Below are positions 11,807 to 24,544 of a DNA stretch of 64,000 nucleotides, piece after piece. The DNA is from Ailanthus altissimus. Its lineage: Eukaryota > Streptophyta > Magnoliopsida > Sapindales > Simaroubaceae. Under the pieces are notes generated by a model. The model was not told where the DNA came from, searched no databases, and was given only the letters and a program-made list of their open reading frames with translations. The DNA lies in contig OX327705.1 in NCBI GenBank assembly GCA_946807835.1, forward strand, positions 15,282,501 through 15,346,500. Direction: 5' to 3'. Each line of letters starts with the position of its first letter. The first letter of the stretch is position 1. Made by a program: the position numbers and the translations under genes.

Positions 11807-12061
11807 CATGCGCATCAAACAGAAGATTAGATTACAAAAGTCGCACAAAATCTCTCAGAAGGCAGAGGCATGTGAGAGTTAAGACATACAAAAGCTTAAG
11901 ACACGTAACCAAACACATGTTCATAATCTATAGTGAAAGTCGCGTGATTGCCAGGTGATGCATAAAAAGAGGGAATATGTCATCAAAGAAAGAAATAATA
12001 CGTTGCTAAGAAGTGGAACACAGTACCATACATAAGGGTGAAATTGTAGTTATCCGTGCTT

Positions 12062-12292
12062 TTCCTTCCCTTCCCTTCCCTTCCATTAGAAGGAGTCTCG
12101 CTTTCACTCCTTGAAATCATTGTCAATTAACTTCCCCAAAGCAAGAAAATTCAAAAAGCCCCAGTTCGAACTTCTTTAAGAAGGCGTGACGCAATCTGTT
12201 TTGTTCCAGTTCCAGTTGCACGTCTATGTATTTATAAGTGTGATGATCCGGCATTCAGCTATGCTAAAACACGAAACCGTTCCAAATATTTG
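12062..12292 (+). promoter_or_regulatory. Probable core promoter / 5'UTR exon of the DUF7903-like gene
   Basis: A TTCCC microsatellite (12062-12084) is followed by a TATTTATAAG stretch at 12229. An exon end with a strong plant donor (TTTG|GTGAGT) follows at 12292. The matching acceptor (ttttgttgtgctttaacatag) ends at 12746, giving a 454-base 5'UTR intron. The transcription start cannot be decided between a point upstream of the TTCCC tract and one just after the TATA-like stretch. Confidence 0.5.
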
Positions 12293-12767
12293 GTGAGTAA
12301 AATTATTTTCGTTCTCATATCTTATGAATTGTTATTCAATTTATTATATTTAAGTTCACTTGTGTTTGAGGGTCATTGTTATTTTTGCTCATTATACTCA
12401 TTATATGCTTTTGCTGAATGATTTTGGTAATCTGTATGAAGTGAGAAATTATTGATTCAAATATTATAAAGAAATAAGTTCATTTAGCTGTCCTTTTGTC
12501 TTTCTTGTACGATTGTCATTCTTTGCTGCATCTTAATGTTACCGCCATTTCTTATACTATAAATATATATAAAATTTCTTTATTTAGTTTTGTGTTCAAG
12601 GAAAGAACTAGTTTATCTTGGGGTATTGGACTTTGTAATTCATTAATTTTTAGCAAGAACTAGGTGCTTGTGTAACACAATAGTTATTTCATTTTGCAAA
12701 ATTATGTAAAAACTGATCCTTTTTCTTTTGTTGTGCTTTAACATAGTGAGAAGTTTCCGTTTTCATA

Positions 12768-15700
12768 ATGTCTTACATTCCACTGCACAAGCGCCATTCG
12801 AAGGATCCTCAAAGGCCATCACCGACTCCGGTGTTTCTTGTTCCTCAATTTAACAGAAACTTAAACTTGGGATTGCCCAAACTGAATGCGGATAGGAGCG
12901 GGAAGATTGTGTATGCAGACGGTGCTGTATCTAGATGGTTTGCTGTTGACTTGGGTGATGATAATCACTTTCCTTCTTCGGTCCATCTTGAGCAAATTTT
13001 TGTGGAATCTGTTGAGCAGATAAGAGGAGAAAAACCCTTGGTTTTAGTGAATGATAATCTGGCTAAAGGTTAGGGTTCTTGCTTTTCAGCATCATTTTAA
13101 TATGTTCTCCTTTTGTTCTTGATTTGTAGTCCAGTTTTCAAGTTTTTATGAATATTACCTTTCGCCTTTTGCTTGGTAGATAATGATGTAGTGAGAGGGA
13201 GTACATCAATGAGCCCATGGGAATTTTTAGCCAAAAATGTATGGCCAGATATATGGTCTTCTTATGTGACCATCATGAATGAAATGGAGGAGAAGCTATC
13301 ATTGGTTGCTAGATTTGGCAAAGTTCTTTTTCATGGGTATGTGATCTGGTCTCACCCTGATTTTATTGTTTGAATGTTTAATGTTAAATGCTTACTTTCT
13401 TAATCTTTCTCTATCCTTTGAAAAAAACAAGCATCCTTATATCGAAATATAACAGAAATCTTGTGATTTAATTGAAATCGTCTGTTAAAGTTGTGATGTT
13501 TTACATTAATCAGAACCTTATCAAAAGGATGAATATATGGTTTTGGTTCATCACTGGTTTACCAAGAGTTCAGTTAGTTGCATGTTTTCTCTAGCACATT
13601 TCTATTACTGCTACTGGAAACAAATTTATCGATTCCCCCTCCTCAGTGTTGCTTGATTGCTGGTGCTAGAACAAATTAATCTGTTAACATGGTTTAGTTT
13701 TGTTCTTTGACTGGTCTTGTAGCATATTTCATTGGCACCAAAAACAATCTTGTTATCTGCCTATTTCTCGCCATGAAATGCTGTTACATGTACCAAATAT
13801 ATATGCTTGTCCATTGCCATCTATGAAGCGTTTTCTGGTTTTTGTAATGTGAAGCAAAGAAGCGATAATTATATTAATCTTCTTGTTGCAGGACCAATTT
13901 ATTGAGCTTAGAAAGTGCCAAAGAAGGTCAGGTTACTGAAACCACTTTGAGACAATTGAAGAGATCTTTCTACACAAATGTCCCTGGTTCATACATGCAA
14001 AAAATTATAAATGAAGTTGTGCCAAAGATTGGAGTTGATTTTGAAGGGTGCAAGGATATATACCATGTCAGGGTACTTGTGCTAAACTCCTTGTCATTCA
14101 ACAATGTTTTGTTTATCTTTGACTCTATTTGGAATTGAATTCTAATTTTGCTTCCTTCTTGCATAGTTGTCAGACAGCAAACGACGGAATTCAACTATTA
14201 CGTGCAAATGTCGCGTCAAAGAAGATGAAAAGCTTGAGCTCTATAAGGCAAGTTTCTGCTGCTTGCAAATATTGTTTATGGATAATCAAATCTTGTATGC
14301 ATGTTGCCTTTTTTTTTAAAACTATTATACTGAATACATCAGTGTATTATAAATGGGATGATGTAAAAAATGCTTTTTAAATTTGATAATCAGGGTTGTT
14401 CTGCACTAAAAGTTGGTGCTAAAGTAAACAAGATAGAAGAAGACATTTGCTAGTGCGAACAATGCAATGAAACTCTTGATGTTCTAGAATTAAATTGTAT
14501 AGTATTATGGTTTTGTGATGAGAATTGTTCAATGTAGATTATGATGAAGCTATAGAGATAGAAATAGTATACATGAAGAAGGAGATTATGAAGTACTGAA
14601 ACTTTAGACTGTCAAGAAGACGCTATACAAGTCTTGCATGGTACTATCTAGAATCTTGCTATTAGAAGCCAAAAGATTTATTTGTTTTCGAATTATTTAT
14701 ACAGAACTTTCTCTTACAATAGTAATTCTAACTATACATATAAGAAGGAATAGGCATCCTAAAATCTCTGTAGCTAAATAAATAAACCAAATAAGAATTC
14801 ATTTGGCTAAACTCATGATGTGAATGTTGAAACTTAATATAAGATAGCTGCTGTTACCATATGATTAAAAAGTACTTCTGATCAGGAACCAATTTGAATT
14901 TTCCAATTTTGAGGAAGTTCTTTCAGCATCATGCTATTTGGTTCGCGATAATGTTCTTCATATGACACTCTTGACATCAAGAACTATTAAGTACCTCATG
15001 GGAATTATTTGTCCTCTGTGTTGTGTGCAGAGATTGATGCTGTGTATTAAACATATCTTTTGCAGGTTGAACTAAATCCAGTGCGTCACATGGTTGAAGA
15101 TATATCATTCCTTGATAAGTATCTAGACCTAAGGCTAGCACTGTATACAAAGAGTGTCTTAACTGCTATGACCGTAAGTTAATCTGCGACATTGCATATA
15201 TTAAGTAGACAAATTTTAGATACCTCTTACTTTTTCCATTTTTCTCTTGTATTTTTATCTTGGTCATTTCTCATTTGGATCCTCTCCATTACAAACACTG
15301 AAAAAGATACAATCTTCAGGATAATGAGAAGAAGGAAATCATTAACTTCACATTTTTTAATTAAATAAAGTTTACTGTCCAAGGGATGAGAAAAGAAAAA
15401 TTAAACAAGGTTGATGGGAAAAATAAATTGCATTAGTCAAGTTAAAATAGTTAAGACTTTAGTCAAGCATGTCCTTTTTCATTCAATACAGACTCAACAA
15501 GTCAGCAGTCATCCTAATTTTTGAAGCTTTCTGCTCTAGACATCAGAAATTTTATAAATGACAACTATAAAAAACTAAATCATTAGAATCAAGGTTTTAA
15601 ATGATATCATTTAGATTTAAAAGTGGTGAAAAGATTCTTTTTTAAAAAAGTTATTGTGAAGAATATTCATTTATATTTTCTATTGCCAAACAAATTGAGT

Positions 15701-16914
15701 GCAAGCCAAAAGAAATAGCAGCTTAACATGTGTATACCATATCTTAGATTTTCTATCTGTATTAAATTGTTCCTGAGAATGGACTCTATGACCAAACTAA
15801 TTATATACACTTTCCAGGATGATGAAATGAATAGCATTAGAAATATTATTAATTTAGCAGTTCTGGATAAGGAGGTGAAGGGTGGGTTAAGATGGCCCCT
15901 GGGAAAGTTATCTTCTGGGGACAGATACAGAGTTATTGGCATTTGGCACACAGAATTTAAGTCATATACTAGCCCATCACTAAAGCTTAAGGTAAGACAT
16001 GCGGATCGATTTGATTTCACGACTTCAGTTGGGGAAGCTGCAATTGAGATTACTCTGAAGTTGAAAGGAATACTTTCAGAAATGCAGGTATGTGTTGTTC
16101 AGTGCTTAACAACATTTGACTTCTTTATCCATTGACCTGTACTTGTGTTTATTACTTAATAAGTTTTGAAATTTGTGCTGTTTAAAAACTGATTACAGAG
16201 TTTTAACATATCATAAATGCATCTTTTACTTCCACGGTAATTTATTATTGAAGTTGAAATCCTGATTGTAATTATCCCAGAACACTGTACTGCTATTTTT
16301 ACCTTTGGGTGCAATATAATTTGTCACAGGAGATTTCAACAATGAAATAGCAAGTTTGGCCAAACATCTTAAAAAATATATTTTCAATTAACTTCTTTTA
16401 GTGTTTACACAGCTGTTCCTTCCTCTTAGCATGTATAAACTATTTCTCACTGGCATTTGTATTATAGTGATATTAATTTGGTTGTCAAATTACTTCAAAC
16501 CTAGTAGTCTTTCCTGGGATAAATTAGATTACAACATTGAAGTTCTGGCTAATTTTCAGGCAAACAGTACTAGAGGTTCCTTGATTAGCTCTCTGTGCCC
16601 CAAACTGCTGGTTTGAATATGAGAGACTCATCGGTTCAGCTATATATATATATGTTTCATGATTCTTATTGCATACTGTTTCCTATGGATTTTTCTCTAT
16701 AAGTTATACAAAATTCGCAAATTCTCTGTTATTTTATTTGCCTTTCATGAGTATATGTTTTTTCTCTCCTACAAAAGATTCTATGTACTCGTTACTTTCT
16801 TCTTCTAATTTTTAGGAAGAGAAGGCTGATATTGATTCTGTTTACAATGCGTTTAAAGACAACTTGAAGTTGATATGGGATTATTTCTTGTCATATGAGC
16901 AACTTTTGATGTAA
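12768..16914 (+). CDS. DUF7903-like plant protein, 398 aa, seven coding exons
   Basis: Coding exons are 12768-13068, 13180-13336, 13892-14072, 14167-14247, 15066-15173, 15818-16087 and 16816-16914. They total 1197 nt, all phases agree, and the only stop is the last codon. The ATG follows a 5'UTR acceptor at 12746. Five coding introns are GT-AG. The one after exon 4 begins GCAAGT, a GC-AG intron. The protein starts MSYIPLHKRHSKD with a basic N-terminus and contains SPWEFLAKNVWPDIWSSY, a KCRVKEDEKLELYKVELN segment spanning exons 4-5, and GGLRWPLGKLSSGDRY followed by VRHADRFDF. No signal peptide or membrane segment is seen. From memory this matches a conserved plant family of unknown function annotated DUF7903, with members of roughly this length. 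It is the only intact gene in the window. The family name is recalled, not searched. Confidence 0.9.
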
Positions 16915-17290
16915 ACACCATATTGCAAGCATTCGTTTGCCCCTTCCCCTGTGCCTGTAAAAATCCTGTACCTGTAAATACAAGATGTGGTCATGTTGGT
17001 CTCCAATGGTGAAATGTTTGAAGTGAAATGTCATCTCCTGGGGTTTCTTTAGCTTGCGTTGGTTGTTAGCTCATATATCAGGGTTTAGGGAGCCTTTTTG
17101 TGTAAGAATTGAATTTTATATAAGTTTGGCAGTCATGGTTTGATTTGGTAGTCAAGGACAGATATCTCCCTTTCATGTGCAATGTAATAATCATTTTCGA
17201 CTGTGTAAACCCTTTTTGGATTTTTGATGTGTGCTTGCAACAAGGGTTGAAGTTTGATGCTCAATAACATGGAGTTTATTTCTGAACATT
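16915..17290 (+). other. 3'UTR and immediate downstream region of the DUF7903-like gene
   Basis: After the TAA at 16912-16914 comes non-coding, T-rich sequence with possible far-upstream and AATAA-like signals (for example around 17183). The exact cleavage site cannot be placed by eye. Confidence 0.4.
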
Positions 17291-19049
17291 AATCAGGATA
17301 ATGGAGTAAGCATGTTCCTCTTGATGCATCTTTCTGAGTACTTTGAGGTCCTATTGGATTGAACTGAATCAACTGATTCAAGCGTTAAAGGATGTTAGGC
17401 GTCTCGGTTTTGAAGTCACAACTATGAAATAAAGCCCAATTGACAAGTTAAAATATTAGGCACTTGTTAAAACCAAAATTGTTTTTAGGTCTGTTGAGGA
17501 GGAGGTATCAACTCAGATCTCCACTTCAGTAAAAAGCACAACAATTTCTTTACTATAGTAATTGCAAAACAATTTAAAATGAAGTTTTACTTGAATTTTG
17601 CATTTGCCAAAAACCTAATAATCTACATTTTGTGGGAAATTGGATAATATGGTTAGAGAAAAAGACTAAAGATGAAAAGTAAAAGAAAATATGGGAGCAG
17701 TAAAGATAACTGAAAATTACTTGTCAACGTTCTACGAATTTTGCCCTTCGGTGACTAGTTGGTTGTATTGAAAGTTCTTTAAGCTTATATTAAGAACTTG
17801 GTTGACTTTCTTGAATAAAATTTTTTAAATTAAAAAAAAACTCATAAAACTTTAATTCAAAAATTTAAAATTTGAGTTTTTATAAATAGAAGTAAAATAA
17901 TCTCTAAAATTCTTCTTTAATTATAATTAAATATCATTAAAATATTTAAAAAGAACTTTTGATATTAAAAAAGCTCTTATGATTAATAGACACTTATGTG
18001 AAGCTAAAGACTTAAGAGCTTTTTTGCTTTATAAAATTGAGTTAAGATTAGATTTAAAATAATTCAATCTTATTTTTGGTGCAAGCGAATTGTCCCGAGG
18101 CAATTTATTTTGATCTCAACATAATTATTTTAGGTTCACATTTTTTTTTGGAGGAAATTAAAATATGTCATCCCACAAAGCCTCTTGGGATAGCTTAGGA
18201 TGAATTATTTAAATATAAAATAACATTAAATTAATATTTAAATATTGTATCAGTTTTTATTTTAATATATCATATGCAATTAGTTTTATTATATATAATT
18301 TTTTTTATCAAACAATATAAATTTGGAATTAATAATATAAAATTATTCATTAATTGCATAAACAAATTTGTCAATATTTTGTTAAATATTCAATAATGTA
18401 TAATAATTAAAATTTCAATTAATATTATAAATTAAGTATCTATACTTATTAACTTATTATTATATATAAATAATAAAAAATAGTTAATAGTTAATTTAAA
18501 TTAATATTAATATATTTAAATATATAATTTTCTAAAATAATTTCAAATAATCCAATTGAATCCCACATAACACCGAAAACAATATTGAACTAAAACTAAT
18601 CCAATCCTAACAAATTTATTCAATGTTATCCAATTCAATACTACAGACTAAATGTGCCCTTAGAATGAAAATTTATTTATTTTGGTTAAACGGATATTTA
18701 GAAAAAAACAACCAATGAATTTAAAGAAACGTTTTAGTTTGTACTAGAATTTAATGAGCATTACTTATCAATATTTGTTTTTTCAATTTTACTTGGAAAA
18801 ATAGATCAAAGAGAGGATTCTTAAAATGATATTATGACAACAAAGTTGTGGACAACAAAATACACTTTTAAGCATTTGCATGAATAGTAAGTGATAAACG
18901 ATTTGCAGCAGTACATTTTCTAATACACTAAAATAAAGATACAAATTCAAAACTCTCTCACTCATAAAAAAAGAAATTTAAAAAAAAAAAACCCCCTTAA
19001 AGTTAAACTAAACAGAAACAGAGGCACACTGTGTAATTCTAACATTTAA
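17291..19049. other. AT-rich intergenic sequence
   Basis: No gene is seen. The stretch is very AT-rich. The part at about 18060-18660 ends in 'ctaaatgtgccctta' and has the look of a degenerate MITE, but matching terminal inverted repeats were not found, so no element is called. Confidence 0.5.
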
Positions 19050-19445
19050 TTGAAATCTTCTACTCTTCTCAATTTCTCTCCGATTCTCATAATTAAACCA
19101 AATCTCTTAATGGCCAATTCTTTAAAATCATTCACTCCATTTCTTTTGATCTCTTCCAAAAATCCAATTTATTTCTCCAAATCCCCAAAATCTCTAATCA
19201 AAATCCTCTCCTTAACTTCAAATGAGCACTCGTTTTTAGTCCCAATTTGCTGTTTCAGCCTCACAAAATCCCACAATTCTAATGAATTATTAAATTCCAT
19301 TTCAGAGAATTCGGTTCCTGGAGAGGATTTGAAGACTGATTTCGATGTACAAGTAGCAACTGCAAATGTTCCTTCGTTTTGTTCTGCCCGCCTAACTCAC
19401 CTTGAGTGATCAAGCTTTCTTCTTATTAGCTTTTATTGCTTGCAC
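19050..19445 (+). pseudogene. First exon of a plastid membrane-protein-like gene, frameshifted
   Basis: The ORF from 19050 has an N-terminus rich in Ser, Lys, Leu and Phe and poor in acidic residues, like a plastid transit peptide; a second ATG begins MANSLKSFTPF. It stops at 19406. In another frame directly overlapping the stop, the DNA reads LSDQAFFLLAFIACT. I recall that segment from an uncharacterised plant plastid membrane protein, where it begins a hydrophobic segment. A net loss of about two bases just before it would explain the stop. A GT follows at about 19447, but no matching downstream exons were found before the LTR at 20409. The reading is a truncated pseudogene. An alternative is a functional short protein. 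Confidence 0.5.
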
Positions 19446-20408
19446 GGTATCGTTTTTGTTTAATTTAAGGGCCTTATTTTATTTTTCCTTATTGATTGGA
19501 TGATTGAAATGTTTGATTTTTTTTTTATGGGTATGCTTTTTTTTTTAATTTTTAAAATCGTTTTGATGTGCTTAGGAGATTAAAAGCATGAATAGTAACT
19601 TTACGTAAATTTGTTTAATTTATAAGATGATGGTGTTGGGAACAAGAAGAAAGGGTGATTATATTTGTAGCTTTATACATTAGGATTCGATTGCGATAGA
19701 AGGCTTAATTGCTCGGCATTGATTAACTTTAGTTTTTTTGTTTCTGAAATTTATTTACTTTTTGTATTTGTAGTAAATTGTTAAAAAGCTTACATTTGTT
19801 ATGTTGTTGGCAGGATAAGAATGACAATCCACCTAAGATTCTCTAAAGTGGAATGGCAGCTTCCTAGCATTCTCCAAAGCAAAATGGTTTTCTTTTGAAT
19901 TTTATTCTATACTACATATGAAATTTTTAGCATTGCATTATTTTTATTCTTGTTTGCAAATGAATATACAAGCGAGTCCTTGAATGCTTTCTTTTGATTA
20001 TTATAATATATATTTTTTTGTTGACAATTTATTATGCTTCTATAGATATTTTTAATTACTTAATAAGTTATTATATAAATATAAATATACTTGTAAATAT
20101 AAGTTTAAATATAAATGTTAATATTAATTAAAAAATAAACATAAAAATTTCAATATATGTTTAAGTAATATAATGTAAAGTAATATATATGGATTTAATT
20201 ATATATATTAAATAATTAAATAATTTTGTAAGTAAAAAATTAAGAATCTATCACAAAATAATGATACATGAGATTCAGTGATGACATTAAATATGTTTAG
20301 AGTAATCTCATCATGACGTCATCTTGCATATGTCATTTGTCAAATTATGTGCAACATTAGTTGCCACATAAATCTACATGTGTGCAAAAATATTTTACAT
20401 GAAATATA
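19446..20408. other. Non-coding AT-rich sequence between the exon remnant and an LTR
   Basis: No exon of the expected membrane protein is recognised. A possible acceptor (ttgttggcag at about 19813) is followed by a short open stretch that soon stops. The rest is AT-rich. Confidence 0.4.
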
Positions 20409-22660
20409 TATTAACGTGTTTTAGAGTGTATGCATGTGATTGTATATATATTGAAAAAATTAAATATATGTATCATATATATAAATTTTGTAATAAAATT
20501 AAGCATGTAATCATTATATACATATGTAACTTAAATTATTAATAACTTATGATTATCGAAATATACCTTTGATGACCTTCGGTGAAGATTTTAATTTCGG
20601 TTTCTTCTTAACTCCAACTTTGAGCTCACCTTGAAGTGTATTATTGTTAAATTCTAGTTCACAACAATTTGGGATTGTGAAACTAGAATAGTAGCAATTG
20701 AATTTTCAGTAATAAAGTTTTTATTTCTTGAAAAAAAAAAGAAGAATTTGATGATCTTCGGTAAAGATTTTAATTTCAGTTTCTTCTTAACTCCAACTTT
20801 GAATTCACTTTGAAGTTCACTATTGTTCAATTCTAGTAGTTCACAACAATCCAGTAGGATTGTGAAGCTAGAATAGTAGCAATTGAATTCCTAGTAATAA
20901 GGTTTTTGTTTCTTGAAAGAAAAATAAAAAGAATTTTTTTTTTCTTTTTAGGTTTTCTCACAACCCCTTTTCAAACAACAATTCTCAAAAATCAACTCTC
21001 TTCCAATCTCTCTCCCCATGCACGATTTTTTGCTTCACCCTTTGTTAATTAGTTATCCAAAATAATGTTTAGGTGTGTTAAGTATTTCACAAGTGCTCCC
21101 AAAATTGATTAAGTGGCAAAAAAATTAAAAACTAATATTTGGTGGCTATTATACCTAATTAGGCATATGTCTCCCACCTAAACCAAATTAATAAATAACT
21201 AAATAAATATTATCATTTATTTAAATAATATTATTCAAAAACTATTTGAATAATTAATTTTTACCTTATTTAATTGTACTAACATGGTTAATAGGGTGAA
21301 TTCATGAAATAAATTTATGCCACTTGTCAATATTTAATTAGTTAATAACTATTGTCAACTAATTAAATGAGGTAACATTTAAGTCTAGATATGTGTATAA
21401 CCCAAGGAACCCTAAAATATATTTTCGGTTTGTTGAAATTTATAGGATGGAATTGTTCAATCCATAATATTGTCCCAGTACACAACGAGTATACTTTATA
21501 ATGTGAGACTCTCTAGGTCCACACCTGATTTGTCATATGGAACTCTTCTAAATATTCGTGAACGATGCCCCACACACACGTTACGGATATTACAAAGCGG
21601 TGCGTTAAATCGTAGAAATTAAGGTTATAACATATTCGTATAATCCCTCCATCATTTGTATCTGGTCAAGCAGAGATATAGATCAACACCGTCAAATCTC
21701 TATATACCTAACCGAAAGTTTATCTCTAAAATTATATTTCAATAAATAATATTTTCAAATACTTTTGTGATATTATTTATCCCTAAGATTAAACTCTTTT
21801 CTTGGGAATACTGCTTATGGCCAAAAAAAATTTTAAAATACAATCTTAGAGTATTATGATATATTATGCACCCAAATGAGCTGATGGATCCCATATCTAT
21901 GCACATCAGACTTCATGAGCATCAGACTATTCTCAACAACACATAGCGGTCAGACCATGAAAAGTTTTTAACATGTGTAGAACTAAAATATGGTGGATAA
22001 CTCATAAGCCCACCATGGCACTTAGGTCAAAAGACCATGAATACTATTTAACTCAAAAGACCTTCCATTAACGACTTTATGAAATGTCTATTGGAGATCT
22101 TTGTGAGCCTGTTCAATATTCAGTCCTTACTGAATACTTGTATCTTTATACAAGCTTCCATTAAACTCATGCTCTGCTAAGACTATCCATTTGGACCATC
22201 TAGATATAGATATACACCGATCTATATATTTATTAAGGTATTTATTAACAGACCAACATCAGTGAAGATAGATCAAGAACATAATATTTGAGAATATATT
22301 TGCATAATGACATTTCCTAATATTGTTTGCAACTGCGTCATTACTAATATATTCTCAGGTCTTTGTCCCATTTTAGACAAGACTTTAACTCTTTATATAT
22401 CACTAACTCTTATAACCTGATAATTCTTATCAGTGCTAACTCTTAACATTTATAATTTTTAGCGTTGTTAATTATTAACACTGATCTAAACTCATTTAGA
22501 CCAGATCTGAACTCTTTCAGATCATACAATGTCTAAAACTTTACAAGCATCTTACCATATACAAAATATAATTAGCGGTTTAATGAAATGATAATATTAG
22601 TATAAATATTAAACAAATATTCATACATAGAGGGATGGCACATAAGTATAAATCCCAACA
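20409..22660 (-). mobile_element. Copia-type solo LTR, complete, target duplication ATATA/ATATG
   Basis: It is the reverse-orientation copy of the 29080-31350 LTR. The high end is CCCAACA at 22660. The low end is TATTAACGT, which corresponds to TGTTGACGT with two changes. Flanks are ATATA (20404-20408) and ATATG (22661-22665). A 179-bp internal tandem duplication (20571-20749 and 20750-20935) distinguishes it from the other copies. There is no gene. It inserted exactly at the edge of the duplicated segment that starts at 22661. Confidence 0.82.
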
Positions 22661-23220
22661 ATATGTACACATCACCCACGAAGATTATAAGTCATAGATT
22701 TATGATAAACTAAATTTATTACAAAATTACTCTATCACAGTGTTGTGATAGAAATGATCTATCACAATTTTTAAAGAGACTTTAAATGATAGAATGAATC
22801 TATCACAAAATACTATTTATGATAAATATTGTCTAATGTCGTACCTTTTCTTTTTAAATAGTGTATTTTGATTTCAAAAGGAGAAGGGACGAAGGCATGA
22901 GAAGGATAATTTTGTCACTTAATGAAGTTACTCTTTATAACTTCACTTGTATAAAACTCAAGAAAATTGACACAAATTGAGGAATAAGAAAATTTAATAG
23001 TTTCGTATACTTGTTTGTAAAAATTACTTCTGTTTCCCTCATTTGTCAGTTTCATTCATTGATTGTGGTGTAGTCATAGTCCGATAGTCTTATCAATTAT
23101 GTTTACATAGTGCCTTCTTAGCAACCAACTACCTATACTAATTGTTATCGCTTCTTGTCTTGCCATTGCCATTCTATTCATAAGACTGAGAATCAAGATT
23201 CATAGAATTTAATTAATATA
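22661..23220. repeat. Second copy of the duplicated segment, without the 1-kb insertion
   Basis: It is co-linear with 10089-10487 plus 11495-11640 (same strand, same order). Near 22730-22780 it has the palindromic CTATCACAGTGTTGTGATAG. Similarity ends near 23215. No gene is present. Confidence 0.7.
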
Positions 23221-23639
23221 AATTAGTACTTTTTCAAGATATGATTCAATCATTGAATAATTAATTGTATTTTACAGGAATTAGGTAAAACAAAGTTTCT
23301 ATAAATCTTCATTCCTTAGGTGTCAGATAGAGAATTAAATGTTCACATCAAATTATCTATTAATTTGTTTGTCTAAGGTGTGGCACTTTTATGACCCTAT
23401 TTCATTTTGCTTTCATAATTCCTCTAGAGATGCATACCTAGTTCTCATAAGAATCGATCCAATTTAATTTTAAATAGATAACATTTTATTAAATGTGTTC
23501 TACAGTAAAACACATCAGCAAACAATAATTGGCTATAGAGTTCATTAAGAGATTAAATCTGATCATTTTTCACTATAGAAAGTACTATTTAGCCTTAAAG
23601 AGGACTCTCTAATTTATGTAGTCAATAGTATAATAAGAC

Positions 23640-24480
23640 AACAAATGATTTGTTATTATTCCTATAAACCTACTTCATGGGATCTTTAATTACATAGGTA
23701 GGGTTACAATCACTCTTGCCTTATGTTATAGGCAAAAGTTTAATCCCCCTCAATATTTGTTCTACTAATCTCTTATTTAGTAGTTTTGTCAAAGGATTGG
23801 CCAAATTTGACTCTGACCTTATAAAATCTAGGCTCACTATCCTAGATTCTAGTAGTTGCTTAATTATATCATGTCTTAGACATATATGTCTATTTTTTTT
23901 CATTATAGATTTTACTTTTTGCTTTAACTATTGTAGTTTGACAATTATAATGGATTGAAGTTAATGTATGAGGGTAAATGTTAATGGAAAGACCAATCAT
24001 AAGTGTTCTCAATCACTTAGCTTCAGTACAAGCCTTTTCCAATGTTATCGATTTTGACTTCATAATAGATCGAGCCATGCATGTTTGTTTAATAGAGTTC
24101 CAACACATAACACCTCTTCCCAAGTTAAACATAAATCTACTAGTAAACTTAATTTTGTTGGATTTAAGGATCCAGTTTGTATCACAATAACCTTCTAAGA
24201 CAGGTGGCAATCTACTATACGGTCATGTAACTCTTAGTGCCTATAAGATATTTTGCAAGTCTATCCAAGGCACTCCAATGCTTTTTGCTAAGATTCTGAG
24301 TATATTAACTCAGTCTCCCTACTACATATGTTATATCAAGCCTAGCATTATTTATTAAGTATCTGACACTTTTGATTATTTGAGCATATCAGATCTGATT
24401 ATCACTATGTTCATTATTATTAAATAGTTTAGTATTAACTGATGAGTATTTTGGATCCATAACTCAACCCCATTTATCTT
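23640..24480 (-). pseudogene. Copia pol remnant, RNase H end
   Basis: Two minus-strand segments carry copia RNase H landmarks. 24013-24210 has LEGYCDTNWI (family: GYCDANW) and NSIKQTCMARS, with a Ser-to-Lys-type decay in the surrounding residues. 23721-23903 has RHICLRHDIIKQL and ANPLTKLLNK, the C-terminal end of the domain. Frames are shifted between them. The sequence up to 24480 continues as degenerate upstream RT/RNase H. It is a separate lineage from the copia element at 26.6-36.6 kb. Confidence 0.8.
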
Positions 24481-24544
24481 AGTAATTATTCATTGCTGAG
24501 TGATTTTAAGGTTATATATGTGTTAAATATTGTTTTACATGGTT

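Noticed and set aside
14129..14380. 83-aa + ORF
   Set aside because: It covers exon 4 (14167-14247) in a different frame and runs into the following intron.
15728..16135. 135-aa continuous + ORF as a separate gene
   Set aside because: It is exon 6 of the DUF7903-like gene read through into both introns; the true exon is 15818-16087.
18060..18660. A MITE in the AT-rich intergenic stretch
   Set aside because: No matching inverted termini or target duplication could be found by eye.
23716..23958. 80-aa + ORF
   Set aside because: It is antisense to the copia RNase H end, which is recognisable on the minus strand.
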